Made by a program: the position numbers and the translations under genes. DNA of 16,035 nucleotides from Flavicella sp964230805 (lineage in GTDB: Bacteria; Bacteroidota; Bacteroidia; Flavobacteriales; Flavobacteriaceae). The stretch is taken from assembly GCA_964230805.1 (NCBI GenBank), contig CAXRIA010000008.1, positions 1 through 16,035 on the forward strand. The letters run 5' to 3'. Shown here piece after piece: positions 1 through 7,805 of this stretch; within the stretch, counting starts at the first letter, position 1, and each line of letters starts with the position of its first letter. A model generated the notes under the pieces. It was not told where the DNA came from. It worked only from the letters and a program-made list of their open reading frames with translations, and made no database searches.

Positions 1-1330
1 AAGTAAAATCCCAAAATTGAAAGCCAAAGAAAAACAACAGCAGCAGCAAGCACAAAATGCCTGTCTTTTTTTCAAACGGGAAAAAGCCAAATTTTTGCCG
101 TACATACACCAATTTGACGGTATTAAAAACCAAAACCACCAAAAACGTAGACAAAGCCGCCCCATCAATACTGAGCCAATCAATCAAATAATCATTCAAC
201 ACATAAACTGTTACAGCCATGGCCAAACCATAAGGCAGCAGTATTTTGTAATGTTTTGAATTGGAAATAATGGCGCCATTGGCTCCCAAGAGCATGTGGT
301 ACAATTTGGCAAGTGATATCAAAAGAACCACGAGAATACCGCCGCTGTACTTCGCTGGCAACAACAAATACAGTTCTTGGACATTTACATTGATGATCAA
401 AAAGACAAAACCCGCAATCAAAAACAAATTGATGGAACTTTTGCGGTACAGACTTTTTACCTCCGTCCAGTTCTGCTCATTCAAGGCTTTGGCAACCAAA
501 GGTTGCAAGATCTGAGACATAGCCCTTCCCGGGGTTTCTACCACAGAACCAATATACACCGCTACCGCATAATAGGCGGTCAAGGCAATGGCCTCTTTTT
601 GTGGGATCATAAATTTGTCAATGTCCAACAAAATGGTTCCCGCCGCACCCGCCAGTAAAATAAACAACGAATACTTGAGGATCTCTTTGTAGTTTTTGGG
701 CAATGACAGGGTGAATTTCGGACGATACAACTTGAGTGCATAGGTAGCCATCAACAGCAAACGAATGAAATAGGCAGCCACCAAATAGTACACAAAATCA
801 TCGGGAGCAATCCATTCAAAATAAACAGCAAATAGCAAGATCATCGAAGCGACCCGTGAAAACATTTCTTTCAAAACATTGCCATACACCGATTGCAGTT
901 GCACCTTGGCCCAGGCGTAAAAAATTTCAAAATAAGCCGTGGCCACAGCCACCCAATAAATCACGAAAGTATAGGAGGCAATCACAGGATTTTCCAGCGA
1001 CAAAAAACGAGCGATTTCTGTGTAAAACAGATTTCCAAAAACGGCAATAGGAACAGCCACTAGCAAAGGCAACAGAATGACCGAACTTAAAAAAACATCT
1101 TTTTCCTCCTGTGTTTTATAGGAAGAGAAAAATTTTAAAATCGTGTACTGCACACCAAAAGCCGTCAAGGGCATTAACAGATTCGAGGTGGACAACAAAA
1201 AGGTAACCAACCCATAATACGATTCCGACAAAAAAGAAGTATACAAAAACAAGGCATTGACCCCTCCAATGGCAAAGGCAATGTAAATGGTAATGGTATT
1301 TTTAAAACTTTGTTTGAGTACAATTCCCAT
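1..1330 (-). CDS. Wzx-type polysaccharide/oligosaccharide flippase, 3' end cut by the window
   Basis: This is a polytopic inner-membrane protein that probably flips lipid-linked glycan units across the cytoplasmic membrane (MATE/MVF-like flippase superfamily). I read 443 codons from ATG at 1330 to the left edge without a stop; flippases of this type are usually about 480-500 residues, so only the C-terminus is missing. Hydrophobic segments recur through the whole length, for example about residues 10-32, 84-103, 118-135, 160-172, 180-198, 222-235, 300-318, 330-348, 363-378, 391-409 and 424-440. The segment LLDIDKFMIP (about 234-243) followed by an amphipathic PGRAMSQILQPLVAKAL stretch (267-283) resembles other Bacteroidota flippases. 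The start is 6 nt after the wecB stop, with AAGGA just upstream of the ATG, so it is translated as the last visible gene of the glycan operon. The transported substrate cannot be read from the sequence. Confidence 0.85.
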   Translation of the reverse strand, partial: MGIVLKQSFKNTITIYIAFAIGGVNALFLYTSFLSESYYGLVTFLLSTSNLLMPLTAFGVQYTILKFFSSYKTQEEKDVFLSSVILLPLLVAVPIAVFGNLFYTEIARFLSLENPVIASYTFVIYWVAVATAYFEIFYAWAKVQLQSVYGNVLKEMFSRVASMILLFAVYFEWIAPDDFVYYLVAAYFIRLLLMATYALKLYRPKFTLSLPKNYKEILKYSLFILLAGAAGTILLDIDKFMIPQKEAIALTAYYAVAVYIGSVVETPGRAMSQILQPLVAKALNEQNWTEVKSLYRKSSINLFLIAGFVFLIINVNVQELYLLLPAKYSGGILVVLLISLAKLYHMLLGANGAIISNSKHYKILLPYGLAMAVTVYVLNDYLIDWLSIDGAALSTFLVVLVFNTVKLVYVRQKFGFFPFEKKTGILCLLLLLFFFGFQFWDFT

Positions 1331-1336
1331 AGGTCC

Positions 1337-2425
1337 TTAATCTTGTGTTATCAAATTCAACAATGCTTTGTAAATGGATTCGCCCACATCATTTCCGTAC
1401 AAATTCAACCCAAAATCGGCCGTTGATTCTTTGAACCTTGTAAAACTTTGGTACATTTTATTGGCATCACTTCCCACAATTTCTGCAAAACCCTGTGTCA
1501 CCAATTCCACCCACTCCGTTTCCTCTCTAGCAATAATGCAGTGTTTGCCGTTGAAATAGGCTTCCTTTTGGAGTCCTCCACTATCGGTAACCACCATTTG
1601 GCAATTCTTTAGCAATTCCAGCATGTCGTAATAGCCCACGGGTGGAATGATCTGTATCGGATAAGACAACTGGTTTTGATCGAGTATCTTTTTGGTGCGA
1701 GGATGCAAAGGAAGGATCACTTTTTTGGAAGCGTGAATGCGCGACAAACCTTCAAATATCTGTTTTAATTTTTCAATGTTGTCTGTATTTTCTTGTCGGT
1801 GAATGGTTGCCACGACAAAATCATTGGCTTGCAAATTCCATCGCTGCAAAACATTCGATTTTTCCTGGGACTGTTTGGAATAGTACTGCACGGCATCTTT
1901 CATAATATCACCGCATTTTTGAATACGCAAAGGACTCTTTGAAAAACCTTCCTTCGCAAGGTTTTGAAGCGCGGTATCGGTCGGACACAGCAACAAATCA
2001 GACATTTGATCGACGAGCACTCGGTTTTTTTCTTCTGGCATTTCTGTATTGTACGAACGCAATCCCGCCTCAACATGCACCACCTTGATTCCCCTTTTTT
2101 TTGCCGCCAAAGCCCCTGCCAATGTGGAATTGGTGTCGCCGTAGACCACCACCGCATCGGGCACTTCTTTCTTTAAAATGGTTTCAATACCTTGTGACAT
2201 TTGCGCGGTCATCTCATTACGACCGACCCCATTGATATTCAAATTATAGGCAGGCGTGGGAATGTTCATCTCTTCAAAAAAAACAGCACTCATATTCGCA
2301 TCGTAGTGCTGACCCGTATGCACAATAACTTCCGCGATTTCAGAATGATCGGAAATAATCCTGCTCAACACCGCTGCTTTTACAAACTGAGGTCTTGCTC
2401 CGAGTATCGTAACAATTTTCTTCAT
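1337..2425 (-). CDS. wecB: UDP-N-acetylglucosamine 2-epimerase (non-hydrolysing)
   Basis: The cytoplasmic enzyme interconverts UDP-GlcNAc and UDP-ManNAc and so supplies ManNAc-type sugars for surface glycans. At 362 residues it has the normal family length. Visible motifs in order are GARPQFVKAA (9-18, with Arg11 and Lys16), HTGQHYD (36-42), YGDTNSTLAG (95-104, Asp97), HVEAGLRS (117-124, Glu119), MPEEKNR (129-135), TIHRQENTDN (207-216, His209), LPLHPRTKK (238-246) and TDSGGLQKEAYFNGKH (280-295). These correspond to the catalytic Asp, Glu, Glu and His of the E. coli enzyme, so it should be active. Its ATG overlaps the stop of the upstream glycosyltransferase as ATGA, which suggests translational coupling, and the flippase follows after 6 nt. 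No UDP-ManNAc dehydrogenase (wecC) is visible, so whether ManNAc or ManNAcA is the final sugar is unknown. Confidence 0.95.
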   Translation of the reverse strand: MKKIVTILGARPQFVKAAVLSRIISDHSEIAEVIVHTGQHYDANMSAVFFEEMNIPTPAYNLNINGVGRNEMTAQMSQGIETILKKEVPDAVVVYGDTNSTLAGALAAKKRGIKVVHVEAGLRSYNTEMPEEKNRVLVDQMSDLLLCPTDTALQNLAKEGFSKSPLRIQKCGDIMKDAVQYYSKQSQEKSNVLQRWNLQANDFVVATIHRQENTDNIEKLKQIFEGLSRIHASKKVILPLHPRTKKILDQNQLSYPIQIIPPVGYYDMLELLKNCQMVVTDSGGLQKEAYFNGKHCIIAREETEWVELVTQGFAEIVGSDANKMYQSFTRFKESTADFGLNLYGNDVGESIYKALLNLITQD

Positions 2426-3699
2426 GCTGTCACTTCTTTTAAATAATTCACCAACTGTGCCGTAATTTCTTTCCGATGGTATTTTTCAATTCCCTGGGAA
2501 GCAAGAGTTGTCTCCTTCTTCAAATAGGCTTTGTACAAGGTCAGCACCGCTTCTTTTAACTTTTCTTTGTTTTCAAACCCTGCAATCACACCGCCTCGAG
2601 TTTCTTCTAAAATACCGGCCAAATCACCGTCTTCAGGGCCAATGGCCAGAATGGGTCGTTTGGCAGCGAGGTATTCAAATATTTTTCCCGTTACAATTCC
2701 TTTCGCACTGGGCACATTATTGACCACGACCAACAACACCTGTGATTGTTTTTGAAAATCGCGCACCTCACTATGCGGCAAATAATCTAGGTGTTCTGTA
2801 TGGCTTTTCAAACCGCTTTTTTGAATGCCTTCCAAAACCCTTGAGGCCACCTTGCCAATCAATTGAATTTTTACATTTTTAGAAAAGCCTGCAACCTCTT
2901 CAGAAAGCTCCTGTAAAACCTCCCAGAGCAAATGTGGATTTCGGTCCTCATTCATCATGCCCACATGTGTAATGGTAAATTGCGCATCCAAAGCAAGGTT
3001 GTTTTCTGAAATCGCAAAATCATACCCATTGGGAACGACCTTGGTTTCTTTGTTGAAATTCGAAAAATTTTTCTGCATGGTTTTGCCCACTACCCAAACC
3101 GCATCTGAATTTTGAAGCACTTCTGCCTCCAGTTTCCAATGTTTTTGCCTGGAATTTTTTGTCAAAGGCAAATCTTGAAAATAATCAATCGCAGTCCAAG
3201 GATCTCTAAAATCCGAAACCCACGGAATCTGGGTTTTTCTTTTGAGTTGCATACCGATCAGATGCAAACTGTGTGGGGGTCCCGAACTGATAATGGCATC
3301 TACCGGATTTTTTTGCAAATAGGCTTCCAAATAATGAACCGAAGGTCGAATCCAAAACTTTCGCGCATCGGGAATAAAATAATTGGCACGGACATACCTC
3401 ACCAGCTTTCCAAAAAAAGTGGGCGATTTTGTTAAAAAACCTGCCTGTGTGGCGGTTCTTTTCTTTGACAAAAAAGAAGCCCAAGCATATGGCTCCCAAA
3501 TAGGACGCCGCAAAACTTCAACCCCCTCAGGAATTTCGGACTCCAAAGAAGGATCTTGAATCGCGTACGACGGATTTTCAACCGTATACACCACCGGTGT
3601 CACACCAAAATCTTGCAAATACTTCACAAATTGCAACCAACGTTGTACGCCCGAACCTCCGGACGGGGGCCAATAATATGTAAGTATTAAAATCTTCAA
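2422..3699 (-). CDS. GT4-fold glycosyltransferase with TTG start
   Basis: This is a 425-residue GT-B glycosyltransferase, presumably adding a sugar from a nucleotide donor to a growing lipid-linked glycan at the cytoplasmic membrane surface. The N-terminal domain opens with MKILILTYYWPPSGGSG, the glycine-rich acceptor-domain start common in flavobacterial relatives. It continues with SSGPPHSLHLIG (138-149) and DFRDPWT (163-169). The C-terminal donor domain has the GKIFEYLAAKRPILA region (338-352), the position of the conserved GT4 donor-binding Glu (Glu342). The start is TTG at 3699, because an in-frame TAA lies four codons upstream and the first internal Met is at about residue 150, deep inside conserved sequence. 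The TTG overlaps the TGA of the preceding gene as TTGA. Linkage and donor cannot be deduced. No transmembrane helix is evident. Confidence 0.88.
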   Translation of the reverse strand: MKILILTYYWPPSGGSGVQRWLQFVKYLQDFGVTPVVYTVENPSYAIQDPSLESEIPEGVEVLRRPIWEPYAWASFLSKKRTATQAGFLTKSPTFFGKLVRYVRANYFIPDARKFWIRPSVHYLEAYLQKNPVDAIISSGPPHSLHLIGMQLKRKTQIPWVSDFRDPWTAIDYFQDLPLTKNSRQKHWKLEAEVLQNSDAVWVVGKTMQKNFSNFNKETKVVPNGYDFAISENNLALDAQFTITHVGMMNEDRNPHLLWEVLQELSEEVAGFSKNVKIQLIGKVASRVLEGIQKSGLKSHTEHLDYLPHSEVRDFQKQSQVLLVVVNNVPSAKGIVTGKIFEYLAAKRPILAIGPEDGDLAGILEETRGGVIAGFENKEKLKEAVLTLYKAYLKKETTLASQGIEKYHRKEITAQLVNYLKEVTA

Positions 3700-4886
3700 G
3701 GTCTCAAATTATCGTATAAATGTACTAAGTTTTTCGAGGTTCGTTCCCATGAAAACTCATTTTCTACAAAGGCTTTTCCCCTGCTTCCCATTTCTCTCCT
3801 CAAATTTTCATCTCTGTACAACAAAAGTGCCTTCTCTGCAAAATCATTGACCTCTGAAGCCCTATGCACATAGCCTGCCCCTACAGCGGTGACCATCTTT
3901 TTTTGGGCTGTGGCATTGCTCACCAACAAAGGTTTTCCAAAACTCATGTATTGAAAGAGTTTGTTGGCATAGGTTGTATCGTGATGTACATTTCTATGCA
4001 AAGGAGAAATACAAAGCTCACTAGCGGAAATATAAGATGGAAAAAGGGCCGGATCTACCCAACCCACAAAATCTACGTAGGCTTCCATTTTTAGACGCTT
4101 TACGGCAGCTTTTAACACCGAATCTTCCGAACTTTTTCCTGCAACCACCAGTCGAATAGACGTCGATTCTTTCACCAACTGAGGAAGGGCATGTATGGCC
4201 GTGAGCAAACCTCTTCGAAGCCCTGTGTCTCCAATGTACAACAGCACAAAAAGGTCTTGGTATTTTTGAATCACCGTATTTTGTATCTGAGACTCCGTGT
4301 AGAAACTTTTCAACACAGAATTCGGAACGACTGCTATATTTTCTGAGTCGATTTCAATTCGTTTTAAAAGATTTTCTTTGGCCTCTTGGGTTACCACAAT
4401 CGTTCGGTCTGATTTTTTAACAAATTCTTGCTCTTTTCTTTTCCAGCGCTGGGGATGGATCAAAAGGTTTCCCGGAAATTTTTGAAGATGTGGATAAAAC
4501 TTCATGATCTCAGGACGGTTTTCATGCAGATCCAACACCACAGGCAATTGATAGGTTCGATTCGCCTTGAAGGCAGCGCCAGCAATTTGCATGTCGTGAA
4601 TATGAATCACTTCAATCGCATTTTTCTTTAAAAAAACCCGGATTTTTCTAGCCATCCTCCGGGTATAAACAGGAACGGTATAAGCCAGTGCCGACATTTT
4701 GTATTCAAACCACGAAGAAGGAAAACGATGTATTTTGATATCCTTGTAGCATTCTTCTGATTGTTGATGCCTGCGATTCAAACAAAACAAAAAAACCTCA
4801 TGACCTGCCTCTATCAATGATCGCGCCTCATTTTCCACCCTAGGATCTGGTGGAAAAACGGTATCTAAGAGCATTCCTATGCGCAT
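3696..4886 (-). CDS. GT4-fold glycosyltransferase
   Basis: This is a 396-residue GT-B glycosyltransferase of the GT4 type, likely acting in the same surface-glycan pathway as its neighbours. The N-terminus has DTVFPPDPRVENEARSL (8-24), a common acceptor-domain start. HIHDMQIAG (95-103) and LDLHENRPEI (118-127) follow, and VVPNS (186-190) lies at the interdomain region. The donor domain shows YIGDTGLRRGL (217-227), FVGWV (273-277) and YANKLFQYMSFGKPLLVS (306-323). In the last motif Gln312 stands where classical GT4 enzymes have the second Glu of E-x7-E; I believe this occurs in other members of this subgroup, so it is not by itself evidence of inactivity. The ATG lies 5 nt after the YfhO stop, and the gene ends in a TTGA overlap with the next glycosyltransferase. 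Donor and acceptor are unknown. Confidence 0.88.
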   Translation of the reverse strand: MRIGMLLDTVFPPDPRVENEARSLIEAGHEVFLFCLNRRHQQSEECYKDIKIHRFPSSWFEYKMSALAYTVPVYTRRMARKIRVFLKKNAIEVIHIHDMQIAGAAFKANRTYQLPVVLDLHENRPEIMKFYPHLQKFPGNLLIHPQRWKRKEQEFVKKSDRTIVVTQEAKENLLKRIEIDSENIAVVPNSVLKSFYTESQIQNTVIQKYQDLFVLLYIGDTGLRRGLLTAIHALPQLVKESTSIRLVVAGKSSEDSVLKAAVKRLKMEAYVDFVGWVDPALFPSYISASELCISPLHRNVHHDTTYANKLFQYMSFGKPLLVSNATAQKKMVTAVGAGYVHRASEVNDFAEKALLLYRDENLRREMGSRGKAFVENEFSWERTSKNLVHLYDNLRP

Positions 4887-4891
4887 GATTT

Positions 4892-7306
4892 TTATTTTTT
4901 TCTTCGCTTCGTTAAAAATCTACCTCCCAGCAACAATAAGAGAAACACGCCCCAAGAACTGATGTTGACAACATTTCCCTTTGCAATCACTGTCGGTTCA
5001 AATTTAAATTCAATTCGGTGTTTTCCTGCCGGTATTTCTAGCGCTCTCAAAACATAATTGGCTCGCAAATGAGGCGTCAATTGACCGTCTATATAGGCAT
5101 TCCAACCCTCTTTGTAAAAAATTTCAGAAAAGACAGCCAATTGATTGTTTTTACTTTCCGATTCGTACACCAACGCATTGGCTTGGTAGTGCTGCAATTC
5201 AATTTTTGAGGTGGGGTCAACTCCTTCGATATTTTTTAGGGTCAAAGAAAACTCTTTTTGGTTGACAATGGCTGTTTTCTTGGAATCAAAATCTGCCAAA
5301 TTCAAAATTTCCTCGTCGGCCGTATCGACCCTTAAAATTTTTTCTACGAACCAAGCATTGCCATTCGATGCTGGGTTTACCTCTACTGATTTTTGTCCAT
5401 TTTCATCAGGAAGTATAAAGTATTTGGTATGCAGCATATTCAAAACCTCCACATTGTTCTTAGCGATATGAAAATCGACCAATTCTTGATACCTTCCCAT
5501 TTTTGCTGCATGATACCCCCCGATGGATTTGTGATAATAGGAAGTCGCGCCATCATTCATGAAGTTCCCAACGAAATTCGCAACCCTGTAATGTCCTTTG
5601 TCTTTTAGAATTTCTTTGTCGATGCTCGTTTTTACAAATGGTTTTTCTACTTTTCTCGCAGGTAAAAAATTGGTGGCATTTACATAGCGTCTCGCAACTC
5701 CCATCGTATCAAACAACAACAGAACACCCAGTGCCAAGAGGACTTTGTTTTTATGTAATTTTTCTTTCAAAAACAGGTACAACACCACGGCTGATAGTGC
5801 AACCAACAAAAAACTGCGCAGACTGTCGTTAAAAAAAAGTGTTTTTCGATCTTCCACAATGGCACTCGACAGCCCTTCGAGCAGATCGTTGTAATAGGCG
5901 TCATTCAACCCTTGAAAATCGAATACAAAAGGTCCAAACAAGCCACAGGCTAATGCCAACCCCCCAACTGTGTAAAAACTTTTTTTCAAGGCTTCTTGTT
6001 TTTGCAAAGGTGTTCTGTCACTAAAAACAAAAGTTTTTAACGCCAACATTCCTAACAGTGGAATGGCAATTTCTGCCAACACTTGTACGGAGGAAACCGC
6101 TCTAAACTTGGTATACAAGGGTACATAGTCGATAAAAAAATCGGTCAGTAGCGAAAAATTATGCCCCCAACTCAGTACAATCGAAAACACGGTTGTGGCC
6201 ACCAACCATTTTTTCAAACTTCCATCGACCAAAAAGAGACCCAAAACAAATAAAAAAATAAAAATTGCCCCGATGTAGGCAGGTGCCGCGACAAAAGGTT
6301 GGCTTCCCCAATAGGTGGGGACATTCTCGGAAAAATCTGCCGCTTGCCGTCGATCAATTTGCGATGCCAAAAAGGCATAGGTATGCGACTCCTTTCCTAA
6401 ATTTTCATTGTTCGCGCCTCCTGTAAATCGCGGGATAAACAAATTTAAGGTTTCCAAAACCCCATAACTGTATTCCGTGATATAACTCTTGGACAAACCA
6501 GCCTGCTGCTCTTTTTTCTTACCATCAGCCGTGATCGTCAGCTCGCTTTTTCCTCTGGTACTGTAGGAAGTGTATTCTTTGGTTGCCAACAAACTCGATG
6601 CGTTCATTCCCAAAGCAAGAATCGCTGCCAAGAGCAAGAGACCTATTTCTTTGGCAAAAACAAACCATTCTTCTTTGTTTTTGATTTTTTCAATCAGCAA
6701 TACCAATCCCCAAATAAGCAAGGCGAAAAACAAATAGTAGGTCATTTGAGGGTGACTGGCATTGACCTCCAGTGCAATGGCCAAAGTACTCCACAAAAAC
6801 CCAAGAAAATATTTTTTTTGAAACACCAACAAAACCCCTGCCAACACCAAAGGAATGTAGCCAATTGCATGGGCTTTTGCATTGTGCCCCACTCCTAAAA
6901 TAATGATGAAATAGGTAGAAAACCCAAAAGCCAGCGACCCTATCATGGCCAATTTCCAATCAAATTTCAACACCCACAACAAGGCAAAAAACCCGAAAAA
7001 ATACAAGAATAAATAATCCGCTGGTCTTGGTAAAAAACGGATGATACTGTCTATTTTTTTTATAAAATCATTCGGATAATAGGTACTCAACTGATAGGAA
7101 GGCATGCCGCCAAAAGCCGCATCGGTCCAATAGGGTTCTGTGTCATGTTTTGCCCTAAAATCTTTAATCTCTTTCGACATTCCTTGAAATTGCTGAATGT
7201 CACTCTGAAATAATTTGTCGCCCCGCAAAACTGGTGCAAAATACCCCAAAGCCACCAGCACAAAAACCAATAGCGGAATTCCTAGTTTGAAGTTTGTTTT
7301 TGTCAT
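4892..7306 (-). CDS. YfhO-family polytopic membrane protein (possible GT-C type glycosyltransferase)
   Basis: This is an 804-residue membrane protein of the YfhO family. Members studied in Gram-positives are implicated in transferring sugars from lipid carriers to cell-surface polymers outside the membrane, and a GT-C type role is inferred here. The first helix is at about residues 9-26. The following loop carries GDKLFQSDIQQFQGMSKE (29-46; Asp36) and TDAAFGGMPSYQ (61-72), the polar motif region typical of the first outside loop in GT-C-like proteins. Many hydrophobic helices follow, to about 535. Next comes a soluble, probably periplasmic domain (about 540-775) containing YKEGWNAYIDGQ and IPAGKHRIEFKFEP (759-772), then a last helix (about 780-797) and a basic RRKK end. 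The ATG at 7306 is the first gene of a five-gene run. I see no good TAnnTTTG element just upstream. The lipid-phosphate-sugar synthase such a protein would need is not in the window. Confidence 0.85.
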   Translation of the reverse strand: MTKTNFKLGIPLLVFVLVALGYFAPVLRGDKLFQSDIQQFQGMSKEIKDFRAKHDTEPYWTDAAFGGMPSYQLSTYYPNDFIKKIDSIIRFLPRPADYLFLYFFGFFALLWVLKFDWKLAMIGSLAFGFSTYFIIILGVGHNAKAHAIGYIPLVLAGVLLVFQKKYFLGFLWSTLAIALEVNASHPQMTYYLFFALLIWGLVLLIEKIKNKEEWFVFAKEIGLLLLAAILALGMNASSLLATKEYTSYSTRGKSELTITADGKKKEQQAGLSKSYITEYSYGVLETLNLFIPRFTGGANNENLGKESHTYAFLASQIDRRQAADFSENVPTYWGSQPFVAAPAYIGAIFIFLFVLGLFLVDGSLKKWLVATTVFSIVLSWGHNFSLLTDFFIDYVPLYTKFRAVSSVQVLAEIAIPLLGMLALKTFVFSDRTPLQKQEALKKSFYTVGGLALACGLFGPFVFDFQGLNDAYYNDLLEGLSSAIVEDRKTLFFNDSLRSFLLVALSAVVLYLFLKEKLHKNKVLLALGVLLLFDTMGVARRYVNATNFLPARKVEKPFVKTSIDKEILKDKGHYRVANFVGNFMNDGATSYYHKSIGGYHAAKMGRYQELVDFHIAKNNVEVLNMLHTKYFILPDENGQKSVEVNPASNGNAWFVEKILRVDTADEEILNLADFDSKKTAIVNQKEFSLTLKNIEGVDPTSKIELQHYQANALVYESESKNNQLAVFSEIFYKEGWNAYIDGQLTPHLRANYVLRALEIPAGKHRIEFKFEPTVIAKGNVVNISSWGVFLLLLLGGRFLTKRRKK

Positions 7307-7376
7307 GCTTTATTTGATAAAACAGGAGTCTTGCCTTTCAGCATGCTTCCTATTTGAATAAGTGTTCTCTACATCT

Positions 7377-7440
7377 TTACGAAAATTCGCCAGTTCGCTC
7401 CCTCGCAAAACAGACGATTGTTCTGTTTTACGACAATTCG
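7377..7440. repeat. Pair of 13-bp direct repeats, TTACGA(A/C)AATTCG
   Basis: TTACGAAAATTCG at 7377-7389 and TTACGACAATTCG at 7428-7440 match at 12 of 13 positions, with 51 bp between their starts. The first copy contains a small inverted repeat (CGAA-AA-TTCG). The second copy overlaps the right arm of the hairpin at 7403-7433. The function is unknown; it could be remnants of a short interspersed repeat or chance. Confidence 0.5.
7403..7433 (-). terminator. Inverted repeat, possible terminator of the DUF4834-like gene
   Basis: AAAACAGA at 7407-7414 and TCTGTTTT at 7422-7429 are perfect 8-bp arms around a 7-nt loop. After one mismatch the pairing extends by three more pairs (TCG at 7403-7405 and CGA at 7431-7433). 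The hairpin begins 11 nt downstream of the stop of the minus-strand gene at 7444. The U-rich arm could act as the release tract, but the stem is poor in G and C and there is no separate long U run, so it may be a weak terminator or a protein site instead. Confidence 0.5.
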
Positions 7441-7443
7441 ATT

Positions 7444-7731
7444 TCAATCATCTACCTCTTCGTAATCCACGTATTCACCCACATTGTCATTTGATTTCGA
7501 AGGTTTGTTTTTCAAACTCGATTTGTCTATCACCGTCTCTCCTACCTTCACCTCTTCCGAAGCCCTATTGCTCGAACGCTGACTTTGCTGTGCTCTTTCT
7601 TGGGCTTTCTTTACTGCCCTTGTAAGCACATAGGGAAGAATATATCTGGCTATGAATTTCAAGCCGTATAGAATCAGTAGAATAATTAAAATGGTTCTGA
7701 AAAAATTCAGCAAACCTGCTTCTTGCATCAT
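7444..7731 (-). CDS. DUF4834-like small membrane protein
   Basis: This is a 95-residue protein of unknown function that matches the small DUF4834-type proteins of Flavobacteriia. It has one hydrophobic segment near the N-terminus (about 9-31, FFRTILIILLILYGLKFIARYIL). A basic and polar stretch follows (VKKAQERAQQSQRSSNR, about 39-55), then an acidic tail ending in VGEYVDYEEVDD. This suggests a membrane-anchored protein with a disordered soluble tail. Two consecutive ATGs (7731 and 7728) are possible starts, and the A-rich stretch before them is the likely ribosome-binding context. It is transcribed divergently from the outer-membrane protein gene across 71 bp, and a hairpin follows its stop. 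No function can be inferred from sequence alone. Confidence 0.8.
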   Translation of the reverse strand: MMQEAGLLNFFRTILIILLILYGLKFIARYILPYVLTRAVKKAQERAQQSQRSSNRASEEVKVGETVIDKSSLKNKPSKSNDNVGEYVDYEEVDD

Positions 7732-7748
7732 TGTTTTTTTATTTTATC

Positions 7749-7756
7749 CAAAAATA
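7749..7756 (-). promoter_or_regulatory. Candidate -7 promoter element for the DUF4834-like gene
   Basis: On the minus strand this reads TATTTTTG, matching the Bacteroidota -7 consensus TAnnTTTG. It lies 18-25 nt upstream of the first ATG (7731). The nearest TTG upstream (7771-7769) is only 12 nt away, closer than the usual spacing, so the -33 half is not convincing. Confidence 0.35.
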
Positions 7757-7797
7757 ACAATTTGAAAGCAACTGCAGCGTTCCTTTAGATAAAATCT

Positions 7798-7805
7798 TAT
7801 CTTTG
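7798..7805 (+). promoter_or_regulatory. Candidate -7 promoter element for the outer-membrane protein/rsmE pair
   Basis: TATCTTTG matches the TAnnTTTG consensus exactly. It overlaps the TTG at 7803 that opens the longest reading frame of the outer-membrane protein. If the element is real, transcription would start near 7812 and translation would have to begin at the ATG at 7827. No clear TTG -33 element is present at the usual spacing. Confidence 0.4.

Larger units (their letters stand above)
7307..7443. other. Intergenic spacer without a gene between the DUF4834-like gene and yfhO-like gene
   Basis: This spacer of 137 bp contains the inverted repeat at 7403-7433 and two near-identical 13-bp direct repeats, at 7377-7389 and 7428-7440. 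I found no convincing promoter of the TAnnTTTG type reading towards the YfhO gene, so the glycan operon may start from an unrecognised promoter here or be partly read through from the DUF4834 gene. No coding capacity on either strand looks real. Confidence 0.6.

Noticed and set aside
306..323. Idea that the GT4 protein at 3696-4886 is inactive because Gln replaces a donor-site Glu (residue numbers given)
   Set aside because: The KLFQYM form appears, from memory, in other members of this subgroup and the rest of the enzyme looks intact.
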